Below are positions 31,264-41,371 of a DNA stretch of 64,000 nt, piece by piece. The stretch is taken from positions 62,001-126,000 of the forward strand of contig CAYPYD010000004.1 in NCBI GenBank assembly GCA_964415195.1, given 5' to 3'. Each line of letters begins with the position of its first letter. Position 1 is the stretch's first letter. This DNA comes from WTXA01 sp964415195. GTDB taxonomy: Bacteria; Bacillota; TC1. Made by a program: the position numbers and the translations under genes. The notes beneath the pieces are model-generated. The model saw only the letters and a program-made list of their open reading frames with translations. It was not told the origin of the DNA and made no database searches.

Positions 31264-33129
31264 ATGGGTTTTAGTAATTTATTAAAACGATTCTGGATGA
31301 TGCTAGTAGACGTTATTCTAGTCAATACATCATATGTAGTAGCTGTTTTACTATATGCAAACTATGATTGGGCAAACATTCCCTTTATGAGTTTGTTTCG
31401 TTATTTTGCAGTTGTTAGTTTGATTATTATTTTAGTATTTAATATTTTTAGTCTATATAACAATATATGGATTTATGCAGGAATTCAGGAAGTTATAAGA
31501 ATACTAGGAGCAAACATCTTAAGTTTTATCATGATGACCTCCTTATTTTCAATTATTGGTAGTGGAATACCACTGAATATTCATATTATAGCTTGGGTAT
31601 TTATGTTCTTCTTTTCAGGCTTTTTCAGATTTTCATTCAGGTTGATAGCTTCCTATAATAATATGAGAAGAAAGATGACCGGAGCACCAAAGAGAGTCTT
31701 GATAATCGGAGCTGGACAGGCTGGAGTACTATGTCTAAGAGATATGAAACTAAACGTAGGTCTTGGATACCTGCCAGTAGCTTTAATAGATGATGATCCA
31801 TCAAAGCACGGTAGCTATATTTCAGGAGTTAAGATTGTAGGCGGCAGGGATAGTATTGGACCTGTTGTTAAGAGTATGGGTATTAATCTAATACTTTTGG
31901 CTATAGCAAGTATCGATCCTGAAAACAAGAAGGAAATTTTAAATATATGTAAGAAAACAGGCTGTGAAGTTAAAATAATGCCAAATATTGTTAATTTACT
32001 TAGTGATAAAGTTAGTCTGGATAATCTAAGAGAAGTAAACCTGGAAGATCTTCTTGGCCGTAATCCTGTTTCTTTGGACAGGGAAACCACCGATAAGTAT
32101 ATTAAAGGTAAGGTTGTTTTGGTTACCGGGGGTGCAGGGTCTATAGGATCACAGCTTTGTCGTGACATTATAGGTCATGGTCCTAAGGAATTGATTGTTC
32201 TGGATATTTCAGAGAATGGTATATTTAATCTAGAACATGAATTTAATAATTTGAAATCTGGAGTTAAGATTGCTTATGTGATAGCTTCTATTAGAGATAA
32301 GAGAAAGATGGAACTGATTTTTGGTAAATATAAGCCGGATTTGGTTTTCCATGCTGCTGCCTTGAAACATGTACCTTTGATGGAGCAAAATCCTGCCGAG
32401 GCTATTAAGACCAATGTTCTTGGGACTGTAAAACTGGCAAAGGTGGCTGATGCTTATGGTGTTGGTAAGTTTGTAATGATCAGTAGTGATAAGGCTGTTA
32501 ATCCTGTAAATGTTATGGGTGCTACAAAAAGGATTTGCGAGATTTATTTAACTGCTCTTAACGGCAGAAGCAAGACTGAGTTTGTAGCGGTACGTTTTGG
32601 TAATGTGCTTGGAAGCGCTGGTTCTGTTGTTCCTTTATTCTTGGATCAGATAAGGGCTGGTGGTCCTGTTACTATTACTCATAAGGATATGACAAGGTTC
32701 TTTATGACTATTCCTGAAGCTTCCGAGCTTGTATTAGAGGCTGGAGCCTACGCCAAGGGTGGAGAGGTCTTTATTCTTGATATGGGCAGTCCGGTTAAGA
32801 TTTATGATCTTGCTTATGATTTGATTTGGTTGTCTGGTCTTCGTCCTTTTAAGGATATTGAGATTAGGGTAACTGGTCTTCGTCCAGGAGAGAAACTTTA
32901 TGAAGAGACTTTGCTTGAGGAAGAGGGATTGACCCTGACTGCCAATGATAAGATTTTTGTTACTGAACCTATGAAATATGATTTTGAAGAACTTAGTCAA
33001 AAGGTTGAAGGCTTTATTCCTTTGTTGGAGTTTGAAGAACGTGAGTCATTGATTCAGCAAATTGAGTCCTTGGTTTTTTCATATACTAGGTTTGATGATG
33101 TTGAAGTTACTGAGGAAGTAGTTTCTTAG
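31264..33129 (+). CDS. UDP-GlcNAc 4,6-dehydratase, membrane-bound (PglF/WbpM/CapD type)
   Basis: 621 aa. Four N-terminal membrane helices (about 8-125), a first Rossmann-like part (RVLIIGAGQAGVLCLRDM near 144) and a second SDR domain (VVLVTGGAGSIGSQLCRDI near 284). The SDKAVNPVNVMGATK segment has Met in place of the usual Tyr, as in this SMK subgroup. It makes the UDP-4-keto-6-deoxy sugar that the aminotransferase (33242) and acetyltransferase (35025) would turn into UDP-diacetylbacillosamine. First gene of the cluster. Confidence 0.92.
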   Translation: MGFSNLLKRFWMMLVDVILVNTSYVVAVLLYANYDWANIPFMSLFRYFAVVSLIIILVFNIFSLYNNIWIYAGIQEVIRILGANILSFIMMTSLFSIIGSGIPLNIHIIAWVFMFFFSGFFRFSFRLIASYNNMRRKMTGAPKRVLIIGAGQAGVLCLRDMKLNVGLGYLPVALIDDDPSKHGSYISGVKIVGGRDSIGPVVKSMGINLILLAIASIDPENKKEILNICKKTGCEVKIMPNIVNLLSDKVSLDNLREVNLEDLLGRNPVSLDRETTDKYIKGKVVLVTGGAGSIGSQLCRDIIGHGPKELIVLDISENGIFNLEHEFNNLKSGVKIAYVIASIRDKRKMELIFGKYKPDLVFHAAALKHVPLMEQNPAEAIKTNVLGTVKLAKVADAYGVGKFVMISSDKAVNPVNVMGATKRICEIYLTALNGRSKTEFVAVRFGNVLGSAGSVVPLFLDQIRAGGPVTITHKDMTRFFMTIPEASELVLEAGAYAKGGEVFILDMGSPVKIYDLAYDLIWLSGLRPFKDIEIRVTGLRPGEKLYEETLLEEEGLTLTANDKIFVTEPMKYDFEELSQKVEGFIPLLEFEERESLIQQIESLVFSYTRFDDVEVTEEVVS

Positions 33130-33241
33130 AGGAGCATAGTAAGTAGTATTTTAATATATTATAAAAGTAAAACTGCAATACCTTTGAAATTAACCGTAAG
33201 GTAGGTTTGCGATATATATGAATAAGAAGGAGCGTAGAACA

Positions 33242-34354
33242 ATGGCTAAGAAGATATGGTTGGCTTCGCCCCATATGAGCGAAGAAGGTTATGAAAAAAA
33301 ATATATACAAGAAGCATTTGACACTAATTGGGTGGCACCACTTGGTCCTAATGTTAATGAGTTTGAAAATGAACTTGCTGCTAAGGTTGGAATCAAGGCT
33401 GCTGCAGCTACAACAACTGGAACTGCGGCGATTCATCTAGCATTAAAGTCTGTTGGTGTGACAGCTGGAGATATCGTATTCTGTTCATCATTAACATTTT
33501 CTGCATCCGCCAACCCAATTATCTATCAGAATGCAACTCCAGTATTCATTGATAGTAACTATGAAACTTGGAACATGGATCCAAATGCGCTTGAAGAGGC
33601 ATTTAAGAAATATCCTAATGTAAAAGCTGTGTTAGTGGTTCACCTATATGGTCTATCGGCCGATATGGATAAAATTATGGAAATTTGCAACAGGTTCAAT
33701 GTTCCAGTAATTGAAGATGCTGCTGAATCTCTAGGAACATATTATAAAGGGAAATATACTGGAACTTTTGGTGAATTTGGAATTTTTTCATTTAATGGTA
33801 ATAAAATAATAACTACATCCGGCGGTGGCATGCTGGTTTCGAACAATAAAGAGAAAATTACCAAGACCAGATTCTGGTCAACACAATCCAGAGATGAAGC
33901 AAGACATTTCCAACATAGCGAATTAGGGTTTAATTACCGTATGAGCAATGTTCTTGCTGGAATTGGAAGAGGTCAGCTGAAAGTCCTAGATCAAAGAGTC
34001 GCAAAGAAAAAATATATCTTTGACTTTTACAAGAGAGAACTTGGTGGACTTGACGGAGTGGAATTTATGCCAGTCAATGATTGGAATGAGCCAAATTTCT
34101 GGTTAAGTGTTATAACGTTGAGTGGAAAGGTTAAACCATTAGATATAATGATTAAGCTTGATGAGGAAAATATCGAATCAAGACCTGTCTGGAAGCCGAT
34201 GCATTTACAGCCATTCTTTTCCGAGTATGATTATATTGGTGCAAATGTGAGTGAGAGCCTCTTTGAAAATGGATTGTGCTTACCATCTGATACTAAAATG
34301 ACAGATGAAGATCTTGACAGAATTTGTGGTATTATTAAGGAGTTGTATAGATAG
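33242..34354 (+). CDS. DegT/DnrJ/EryC1/StrS sugar aminotransferase (PglE-like)
   Basis: 370 aa from the ATG at 33242, behind AAGAAGGAG; an in-frame ATG 24 nt earlier includes that site. PLP-dependent. The IWLASPHMSEEGYEKKYI opening and DTNWVAPLGPNVNEFE are typical of UDP-4-amino-4,6-dideoxy-GlcNAc (bacillosamine) aminotransferases. VIEDAAESLG precedes the catalytic Lys in FSFNGNKIITTSGGG. It would act on the 4-keto product of the preceding gene. Confidence 0.9.
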   Translation: MAKKIWLASPHMSEEGYEKKYIQEAFDTNWVAPLGPNVNEFENELAAKVGIKAAAATTTGTAAIHLALKSVGVTAGDIVFCSSLTFSASANPIIYQNATPVFIDSNYETWNMDPNALEEAFKKYPNVKAVLVVHLYGLSADMDKIMEICNRFNVPVIEDAAESLGTYYKGKYTGTFGEFGIFSFNGNKIITTSGGGMLVSNNKEKITKTRFWSTQSRDEARHFQHSELGFNYRMSNVLAGIGRGQLKVLDQRVAKKKYIFDFYKRELGGLDGVEFMPVNDWNEPNFWLSVITLSGKVKPLDIMIKLDEENIESRPVWKPMHLQPFFSEYDYIGANVSESLFENGLCLPSDTKMTDEDLDRICGIIKELYR

Positions 34355-35035
34355 ATGAAGGAAAAGAAGGGTTTTTATGAAAAGTTCATAAAAAGACCAC
34401 AAGATTTTATTCTTTCACTAGTGGCGCTTATATTCCTAATCCCGATATTTCTTATTGTTGCCTTAATCGTTAGGATAAAATTAGGCAGCCCTATAATATT
34501 TACTCAAGATAGACCAGGATTAAAAGAGAAGATTTTCAAAATGTATAAGTTCAGAACCATGACTGATGAAAAAGACGAAAATGGTGTACTGCTATCTGAT
34601 TCAGTAAGACTTACTAAAGTTGGAAAAATGTTAAGATCGACAAGCCTTGATGAACTTCCAGAACTATGGAATATATTGATTGGTGATATGGCAGTAGTTG
34701 GGCCTAGGCCTCTGCTAGTTCAATATTTAAATTATTATAATAATCACCAAAAGAGAAGACATGAAGTTAGACCTGGTCTTACAGGATATGCTCAAGTTAA
34801 TGGACGCAACTCAATAAGCTGGGAAGATAAGTTTAACCTTGATGTTATATATGTAGATAATGTGAGTTTGATTGGAGATTGGAAAATAATCTTCAAGACA
34901 ATTAAAAAGGTATTTATTAGAGATGGTATCAGTTCCGGTACATCTATAACCATGGAGCCATTTAAAGGTAATAGTACGGATTTTTGTGAATTTCAGGACT
35001 TTTCCAGAGAGGAAAATATTGACAATGAAAGATAA
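34355..35035 (+). CDS. Initiating sugar phosphotransferase (PglC-like bacterial sugar transferase)
   Basis: 226 aa. One N-terminal re-entrant/membrane helix (about 18-40) followed by the polyprenyl-P hexose-1-P transferase core: KRPQDFILSL, DRPGLKEKIFKMYKFRTMTDEKDE, LRSTSLDELPELWNIL, GDMAVVGPRPLL and RPGLTGYAQVNGRN. It starts chain assembly by placing a sugar-1-phosphate, probably diacetylbacillosamine, on undecaprenyl phosphate. It starts immediately after the previous stop. The tail of about 30 aa is longer than in PglC. Confidence 0.92.
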   Translation: MKEKKGFYEKFIKRPQDFILSLVALIFLIPIFLIVALIVRIKLGSPIIFTQDRPGLKEKIFKMYKFRTMTDEKDENGVLLSDSVRLTKVGKMLRSTSLDELPELWNILIGDMAVVGPRPLLVQYLNYYNNHQKRRHEVRPGLTGYAQVNGRNSISWEDKFNLDVIYVDNVSLIGDWKIIFKTIKKVFIRDGISSGTSITMEPFKGNSTDFCEFQDFSREENIDNER

Positions 35036-35645
35036 ATTAATCATCATAGGAGCCAGTGGTCAAGGCAAAGTTGTTGTTGACATTGCTATGAAAATGAATA
35101 AATGGAAAAGCATCGCATTTCTTGATGATGACGAGTCTATTAAAACATCTTTTGAATTAGAAGTCATAGGTAAAACTGCTGATGCTATTAAATATAAAGA
35201 TGAAGCAGATTTTTTTGTGGCTATTGGTAATAATACAGTTCGAGAAAAAATTCAAGAAAAAATAATGAATATAGGAATATCAGTAGTTAGTTTAGTACAT
35301 CCCGATTCAGTAATTGGTGCCGATGTTAAAATTGGTAATGGTACAGCAATAATGGCTGGTGTAGTTATTAATAGTTCTACTCGAATTGGTAAAGGTTGCA
35401 TCATCAATACAAGTTCTAGTTTGGACCATGACAATATCATAGAGGATTACGTGCATATTTCACCTGGAGTTACGACTGCAGGAAATGTAAGTATTGGTGA
35501 AGGTACGTGGTTGGGAGTTGGAAGTGTTGTAAGCAATAACTTGAATATTTGCAGTAGTTGCAAAGTTGGTGCAGGGGCTTTAGTGATTAAGGATATTATT
35601 GAACCTGGAACTTATATTGGGGTCCCAGTTAGGAAGATAAAATAA
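35025..35645 (+). CDS. Sugar O/N-acetyltransferase, NeuD/PglD family
   Basis: 206 aa from the ATG at 35025, behind GAGGAAAA and overlapping the previous gene by 11 nt. The N-terminus (LIIIGASGQGKVVVDIA) binds the UDP-sugar and the C-terminal half is a left-handed beta helix of hexapeptide repeats (VIGADVKIGNGTAIMAGVVI ... ), with the likely catalytic His in SSSLDHDNIIEDYVHISPG. It completes the PglF-E-D set for UDP-diacetylbacillosamine. Confidence 0.9.
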   Translation: MKDKLIIIGASGQGKVVVDIAMKMNKWKSIAFLDDDESIKTSFELEVIGKTADAIKYKDEADFFVAIGNNTVREKIQEKIMNIGISVVSLVHPDSVIGADVKIGNGTAIMAGVVINSSTRIGKGCIINTSSSLDHDNIIEDYVHISPGVTTAGNVSIGEGTWLGVGSVVSNNLNICSSCKVGAGALVIKDIIEPGTYIGVPVRKIK

Positions 35646-35670
35646 TAATATATGACTGGAGAACAAAAAA

Positions 35671-36774
35671 ATGAAGATTTTATATGTCACCACTATTTCA
35701 AATACAGTAAATGCATTTTTGATTCCCCACATAAAAATGCTTGTCGATAAAGGACATCAAGTGGATGTTGCTTTTAATATAGATCAGGAGGTTAAAAAAG
35801 AAATATATGAAATGGGATGTAAAATACATCAATTACCATTAAAGAGATCACCACTTAAAGTAGATAACTATAGAGCCTATAAAATGCTGAAAAATATTAT
35901 CATCACTGAAGGATATGAAATTGTACATACACACACACCAATTGCTTCAGCAATAGTAAGGTTTGCATGTAGAAATTTAAAAAATGTAAGAGTCTTATAT
36001 ACAGCACACGGGTTTCATTTCTTTAAAGGTGCACCTATTCTAAATTGGCTAGTATATTATCCAGTTGAAAAATTCCTGGCTAGATATACAGATATTATAA
36101 TTACTATAAACAAAGAAGATTATAAAAGAGCTATGTGTAAATTAAAGTCTAAAAGAGTTGAGTACATACCAGGAGTTGGAATAGATTTAGAAAAGTTTAA
36201 AACTGTTGAAGTTGACAGTAATTTTAAGCGCAATGAGTTAGGTTTGCCAAAAGATGCGTTTGTTGTTTTGTCAGTAGGAGAACTTAATAGGAATAAAAAT
36301 CATGAAATTATTATAAAGGCTATTGCTGAGATAGATAAAGCTGATATTCATTATGTAATTTGTGGTCAAGGGGAGTTAGAAGAATATTTAAAAAACTTAA
36401 GCATAGATCTAGGTATAGAAAATCAAGTGCATTTATTAGGATTTAGAAAAGATATAGCCGAGATTTGTAAGGTTTGTGACTTGTTTGCATTTCCCTCATA
36501 TAGAGAAGGTCTTGGATTAGCAGCTTTGGAGGCTATGGCATGTGGATTACCATTAATAACATCTGATATACATGGCATTATAGATTATTCAACAAACGGG
36601 AAGACCGGATATTTATGTAGTCCAAAAAATAAAGATTCTTTTAAGGAAGCTATATTAAAAATTAAGAATGATTCGAAACAAGGTGAAAAATTTGGAGCTT
36701 ATAACAAAAATTTTGTAAAAATATTTGATATAAGCAACGTATTAAAGATGCTTGAAATAATATATTTTAATTAG
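35671..36774 (+). CDS. Glycosyltransferase family 4 (EpsD/PglA-like)
   Basis: 367 aa, GT-B fold. ILYVTTISNTVNAFLIPHIKML, the HTHTPIAS and ARVLYTAHGFHFF-like (VLYTAHGFHFFKG) segments are typical of GT4 enzymes that add the second sugar in EPS or N-glycan chains. The donor-binding motif FPSYREGLGLAALEAMACGLPLI is present. The gene and the next two are richer in A/T than their neighbours. Confidence 0.9.
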   Translation: MKILYVTTISNTVNAFLIPHIKMLVDKGHQVDVAFNIDQEVKKEIYEMGCKIHQLPLKRSPLKVDNYRAYKMLKNIIITEGYEIVHTHTPIASAIVRFACRNLKNVRVLYTAHGFHFFKGAPILNWLVYYPVEKFLARYTDIIITINKEDYKRAMCKLKSKRVEYIPGVGIDLEKFKTVEVDSNFKRNELGLPKDAFVVLSVGELNRNKNHEIIIKAIAEIDKADIHYVICGQGELEEYLKNLSIDLGIENQVHLLGFRKDIAEICKVCDLFAFPSYREGLGLAALEAMACGLPLITSDIHGIIDYSTNGKTGYLCSPKNKDSFKEAILKIKNDSKQGEKFGAYNKNFVKIFDISNVLKMLEIIYFN

Positions 36775-36838
36775 ATCAAAAGTAAAATTACAATTATATT
36801 ATGTAATAATTTTCAATACAAGAAATGGAAGTGGACAA

Positions 36839-38014
36839 ATGGGTAAATATGTTATATATATAGGCACTATTTTTTTTCCTGATAAAAATGCAGCATCACA
36901 ACGTGCTACAATGATCTGTAAATCTTATAGAGATAATGGAAAGATCCCTATAATGATTGGGGTAAGTGAAGATAAATGTGTAAATAATAACATATTAGAA
37001 ACGTTTGATATACACAATGGTTTTGATACTTACTCTATGCCATACCCGAAAACAAATATTGATTGGATAAGAAGATTATATGACATAGGTCCGATTTTGA
37101 AGGTTATAGAAAAGTATGGAGTGCAAAATATTCATTCAATTATTATAATGGATTACATGTTTATAGCTCTTTGGAGATTAATGAGGTATGCTTCAAAAAA
37201 AAACATACGGATAGTTGTGGATACTGTTGATTGGTTTAATAAATCAGAGTATAGATTTCCTAAAAATATAGTAAAAGACTTAGATACTTTTTTTCGCATG
37301 AGATGCATACACAAAAAGTCTCAATATATGATAGCAATTAGCGATTATCTATTTAATTATTATAAAAATAATGTTGAAAATATAGTAATGATTCCAGGCA
37401 CTGTAGATATGAATGATGAGAAATGGAAAGAGATAGAACCTTTTCAAGGAAATAAAATACTTACATTAGGTTACGCTGGAGATCCAGGTAAAAAATTTGA
37501 AAGAGAAAGACTTGATTGGTTAATAAGAATAGTTGCTGAATTAAACCAAAAAGGTAAAAGAATAAATTTAATAATGGCAGGAGTAGAAGAGGAAACAGTT
37601 AAAAAGAATAAGCCAGAACTTTTAGAATTAGATGGCTTAGAAGGCAATATATTTTTTCTAGGTAAAATACCACACAAAAATTGTTTAAATATGATTTCTT
37701 CTTGTGATTTCAGTGTAATAATAAGAGAAAATATTTTAGTAAATAGAGCAGGTTTTCCAACGAAATTAAGTGAAAGTTTTGCTTGTTCAACTCCAGTTAT
37801 ATCAACTCCAACAAGTAATATTTCTAGTTTTATAACAAATGGAGTAAATGGATTTCTTACTGAAGACTTTTCATTTGATAGCATTAAAGAAGTAATTGAA
37901 AAAATTGTGAATTTAGATAAGAAAACAATTTATGATATGCACGAAAATACAAAAACAGTAAGTAAATTGAAATATGAATATTTCAATGAAAAAATAAAAT
38001 GCTTGATAGATTAG
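36839..38014 (+). CDS. Glycosyltransferase, GT4-like
   Basis: 391 aa. Less typical N-terminus (YVIYIGTIFFPDKNAASQRATMIC), but the C-terminal half shows the GT-B donor site: GYAGDPGKKFERERLDW, LIMAGVEEE, FFLGKIPHKNCLNMI, then FPTKLSESFACSTPVIST. It would add one sugar of the repeat unit; linkage unknown. AT-rich, suggesting separate acquisition. Confidence 0.82.
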   Translation: MGKYVIYIGTIFFPDKNAASQRATMICKSYRDNGKIPIMIGVSEDKCVNNNILETFDIHNGFDTYSMPYPKTNIDWIRRLYDIGPILKVIEKYGVQNIHSIIIMDYMFIALWRLMRYASKKNIRIVVDTVDWFNKSEYRFPKNIVKDLDTFFRMRCIHKKSQYMIAISDYLFNYYKNNVENIVMIPGTVDMNDEKWKEIEPFQGNKILTLGYAGDPGKKFERERLDWLIRIVAELNQKGKRINLIMAGVEEETVKKNKPELLELDGLEGNIFFLGKIPHKNCLNMISSCDFSVIIRENILVNRAGFPTKLSESFACSTPVISTPTSNISSFITNGVNGFLTEDFSFDSIKEVIEKIVNLDKKTIYDMHENTKTVSKLKYEYFNEKIKCLID

Positions 38015-38023
38015 AGGAGTAAT

Positions 38024-39115
38024 ATGTTAATTTATTATGTGTTATTAATTTACTTGTTATTGCTATATTTGATGCAAAAACAAAAAATGCCAATTAGTAA
38101 AGGTTCATATATATTTTTTGCAGCAATAGCGATTTTTTCTATTATAGCATTGCGAGATTATACTGTTGGTGCAGATACCTTGATATATAAGGAGCTTTTT
38201 TATTTCTCTAAAGACCATATTGAAAGCTTAATGGCTAATGGTTTTAATTTTATGTTTGAAGGACTATTTTGGGTTTTGACCAATATCATTAGAGCAACTG
38301 GTGTTTCTTATAGAATATATTTAATGATTATTTCCTTCTTTATTGTTTTATCAATTTCTGTTTTTATAAAAAGATACTCAAAATCACCGTTTTTAAGCTA
38401 CTGGTTATTCCTTACATTAGGGTTATTTGCTTTATCGATGTCTGCATTAAGACAAATGATTGCTTTAGCAGTAGTTTTATATGCCTATAGATATTTAATT
38501 GAAGGACATTTTAAAAAATATCTCCTATTAATATTTATAGCAACGCAGTTTCATCTTTCAGCAATTATAATGCTTCCAATATGGTTTGTGAGAAAGGTGA
38601 AATTATCTCAAAGAAGAAGAATTGTTTTACTTTTTACAACAGTTATAGTTTCATTCCTACTAAAAAACATAGTGGTTAAAATTATTTTTTATCTAAATAT
38701 AGGTGAAAGATATAGTCAATATATTAATAGAGTTGGAGAAAGCAGTACTAATATTCTTGTTATAATTTTTGTTATTGGGATTACTTTCGTAAGCACAATG
38801 CTTTTTGAAAAGTCTAAATTGAAAGGTTATAAAAATATTTCAGAAGAATATTTATTTAATTTTTTTTATTTAATGTCGTGTATAAATATTATGATAATAA
38901 TTTTTTCACAGAATATTGATATTTTAAGCAGATTTGGATATTATTTTTTTGTATGCAACTTAATATTATTGCCTAATGCTATTTTTACTATAAAAGAAAA
39001 AAGTTTAAGGTTAATTGCTTTTTTGAGTGCATTGGTAGTATCTATAGCTCTGTTTATTATAACGACTCCTGGAGATAATTTAATGATTGACCAATATTTA
39101 TTTTTTTGGCAATAA
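38024..39115 (+). CDS. EpsG-family polysaccharide polymerase
   Basis: 363 aa with about nine or ten membrane helices. The LRDYTVGADTLIYKELFY segment (the YxVGxDTxxY motif) and SALRQMIALAVVLYAYRYL are signatures of EpsG, the Wzy-like enzyme that joins repeat units outside the membrane. GAGGAG ribosome site. It is followed by 124 bp without a gene. Confidence 0.85.
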   Translation: MLIYYVLLIYLLLLYLMQKQKMPISKGSYIFFAAIAIFSIIALRDYTVGADTLIYKELFYFSKDHIESLMANGFNFMFEGLFWVLTNIIRATGVSYRIYLMIISFFIVLSISVFIKRYSKSPFLSYWLFLTLGLFALSMSALRQMIALAVVLYAYRYLIEGHFKKYLLLIFIATQFHLSAIIMLPIWFVRKVKLSQRRRIVLLFTTVIVSFLLKNIVVKIIFYLNIGERYSQYINRVGESSTNILVIIFVIGITFVSTMLFEKSKLKGYKNISEEYLFNFFYLMSCINIMIIIFSQNIDILSRFGYYFFVCNLILLPNAIFTIKEKSLRLIAFLSALVVSIALFIITTPGDNLMIDQYLFFWQ

Positions 39116-39239
39116 TTATTTTGACTTTAATATTGGGTTTAATTAGTTGGTTGTTGTGTTTTAGGTTTTATAAATACTTTAGAGAAATTATTAATATATA
39201 TTGTGAAAAATGAATTATTAAGGATTGGAGACCAATAAT

Positions 39240-40259
39240 ATGTTTAAAGATAAAATTTTACTAATCACAGGGGGAACAGGATCTTTTGGAAATGCAGTAA
39301 TGAAAAGATTCTTAGATACTGATATAAAAGAGATTCGTATCTTTTCTCGTGATGAGAAGAAACAAGAAGATATGAGAATTCTATATAAGAATGATAAACT
39401 AAAGTTTTATATTGGTGATGTTAGAGACGCTAATAGTATTAAGGACGCAATGCATGGGGTAGACTATATCTTTCATGCAGCTGCTCTAAAACAGGTACCT
39501 TCATGTGAATTCTTTCCACTTGAAGCTGTTAAGACAAATGTTATAGGTACTGATAATGTCCTTTCAGGAGCTATTGAAAGGGGAGTTAAGAAGGTTATAT
39601 GTCTTTCTACAGATAAAGCCGCATATCCAATTAATGCCATGGGTATTTCTAAGGCAATGATGGAGAAGGTTTTTATAGCAAAATCCAAGATAGTTGATGC
39701 AGATAAGACTTTAATCTGTGGTACTAGGTATGGTAACGTTATGGCATCTAGAGGATCAGTTATTCCATTGTTTATTGATCAAATTAAAAGAGGTCAGCCA
39801 CTTACTATAACCAATCCAGATATGACTCGTTTCTTGATGAGTTTAGAGGATGCTGTTGAGTTAGTGGTTTTTGCCTTTGAAAACGCTGAGGCTGGAGATA
39901 TTATGGTCCAAAAGGCACCGGCTTCAACTATTTGTGATTTAGCATTGGCTGTCAAGGAACTATTTAATGCAGACAATGAGATTAAAATAATTGGGACTCG
40001 TCATGGTGAGAAACTCTTTGAAACATTACTTACCAAAGAAGAATATCATGTTGCCGAGGATATGGGTGATTTTTATAGAGTGCCTGCTGATAAGAGAGAT
40101 TTAAATTATGACAAATATTTCATTGAAGGTGATAGAAAACTAACTTGTGAGGAAGAATATAATTCTCATAATACACAAAGACTTAATTTGGAACAGATTA
40201 AAGAAAAACTATTACAACTTGATTATGTTAGAGATGAACTGGAAGGTTGGTTTAAATAA
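39240..40259 (+). CDS. UDP-GlcNAc 4,6-dehydratase/5-epimerase (FnlA/CapE type)
   Basis: 339 aa from the ATG at 39240 (an in-frame TTG earlier is part of the ribosome site). Soluble SDR: ILLITGGTGSFGNAVMKRF, FHAAALKQVPSCEFFPLEAVKTNV, STDKAAYPINAMGISKAMMEK (Ser-Met-Lys set) and the RHGEKLFE end. It starts UDP-L-FucNAc synthesis by making a 4-keto-6-deoxy-L-arabino sugar. It overlaps the next gene by one base. Confidence 0.92.
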   Translation: MFKDKILLITGGTGSFGNAVMKRFLDTDIKEIRIFSRDEKKQEDMRILYKNDKLKFYIGDVRDANSIKDAMHGVDYIFHAAALKQVPSCEFFPLEAVKTNVIGTDNVLSGAIERGVKKVICLSTDKAAYPINAMGISKAMMEKVFIAKSKIVDADKTLICGTRYGNVMASRGSVIPLFIDQIKRGQPLTITNPDMTRFLMSLEDAVELVVFAFENAEAGDIMVQKAPASTICDLALAVKELFNADNEIKIIGTRHGEKLFETLLTKEEYHVAEDMGDFYRVPADKRDLNYDKYFIEGDRKLTCEEEYNSHNTQRLNLEQIKEKLLQLDYVRDELEGWFK

Positions 40260-41368
40260 TGAAGATCTTGGTCACAGGTGCAAAAGGATTCATAGGGAAA
40301 AACTTGATAGCTGAGCTGAAAAATAGAAAGTATAATGATATATATGAGTTTGATAAAGATACAGAATTCTCATTACTTGAGGATTATTGTAAGGAAGCTG
40401 AATATGTATTTCATCTAGCAGGAGTAAATCGACCAGAAGTAAAATCAGAGTTTATGGAAGGTAATTTTGGTTTAACATCTGATTTATTAAATACTCTAAA
40501 GAAGTATAATAACAAATGTCCGGTGATGATTTCATCATCAGTTCAAGCTAAGTTGGATAATCCTTATGGTGAAAGTAAAAAAGCTGGGGAAAACTTAATG
40601 TTTGAGTACAGTGGTGAAACCGGTGCAAAAGTTTTAGTCTATAGATTTCCTAACGTATTTGGTAAGTGGTGCAGACCGAACTATAACAGCGCAGTAGCGA
40701 CTTTTTGTAATAATATTGCTCATGATTTAACTATTCAGGTTAATGATCCAAGTGTAGTAATGAATCTAGTATATATTGATGATGTAGTTAATGAACTTAT
40801 TAATGGATTAGAAGGAAATGAAAATAAAGTGGATTCATTCTGCGAAGTTCCTTTAACATACACTATCACTCTTGGAGAGATTGTAGATTTAATTTTATCA
40901 TTCAAGAAGAGCAGGGAAGATAGATCAGTTCCAAACATGTCAGATACATTTACTAAGAAACTATACAGTACATATTTAAGTTACTTACCTGAAGCCCAGT
41001 TTAGCTATGAGCTTAAAATGAATATAGATCAAAGAGGATCTTTTACCGAGTTCATTAAAACAATTGATCGGGGACAGGTATCAGTGAACATATCGAAACC
41101 AGGAATTATAAAAGGGAATCATTGGCATAATACGAAAAATGAGAAGTTTCTTGTTGTAAGTGGCAAGGGAGTAATTAGGTTTAGGATGATAGATTCAGAT
41201 AAAGTGTTAGAGTATTTTGTAAGTGAAGATAAGATGGAAGTTGTTGACATACCAACGGGCTATACCCATAATATAGAAAACCTAGGAGATAAAGATATGG
41301 TAACGATAATGTGGGTTAATGAACCGTTTGATCCTGAAAACCCAGATACATATTATTTGGAGGTATAA
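40259..41368 (+). CDS. UDP-2-acetamido-2,6-dideoxy-hexulose reductase (FnlB/CapF type), SDR + cupin
   Basis: 369 aa. N-terminal SDR domain (ILVTGAKGFIGKNLIAEL, FHLAGVNRPEV, NPYGESKKAGENL with YxxxK) and C-terminal cupin domain (about 245-369: RGSFTEFIKTIDRGQVSVN, GIIKGNHWHNTKNEKFLVVSG) with its zinc-binding His residues. This two-domain form is specific to CapF, the second enzyme of UDP-L-FucNAc synthesis. Confidence 0.92.
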   Translation: MKILVTGAKGFIGKNLIAELKNRKYNDIYEFDKDTEFSLLEDYCKEAEYVFHLAGVNRPEVKSEFMEGNFGLTSDLLNTLKKYNNKCPVMISSSVQAKLDNPYGESKKAGENLMFEYSGETGAKVLVYRFPNVFGKWCRPNYNSAVATFCNNIAHDLTIQVNDPSVVMNLVYIDDVVNELINGLEGNENKVDSFCEVPLTYTITLGEIVDLILSFKKSREDRSVPNMSDTFTKKLYSTYLSYLPEAQFSYELKMNIDQRGSFTEFIKTIDRGQVSVNISKPGIIKGNHWHNTKNEKFLVVSGKGVIRFRMIDSDKVLEYFVSEDKMEVVDIPTGYTHNIENLGDKDMVTIMWVNEPFDPENPDTYYLEV

Positions 41369-41371
41369 TTG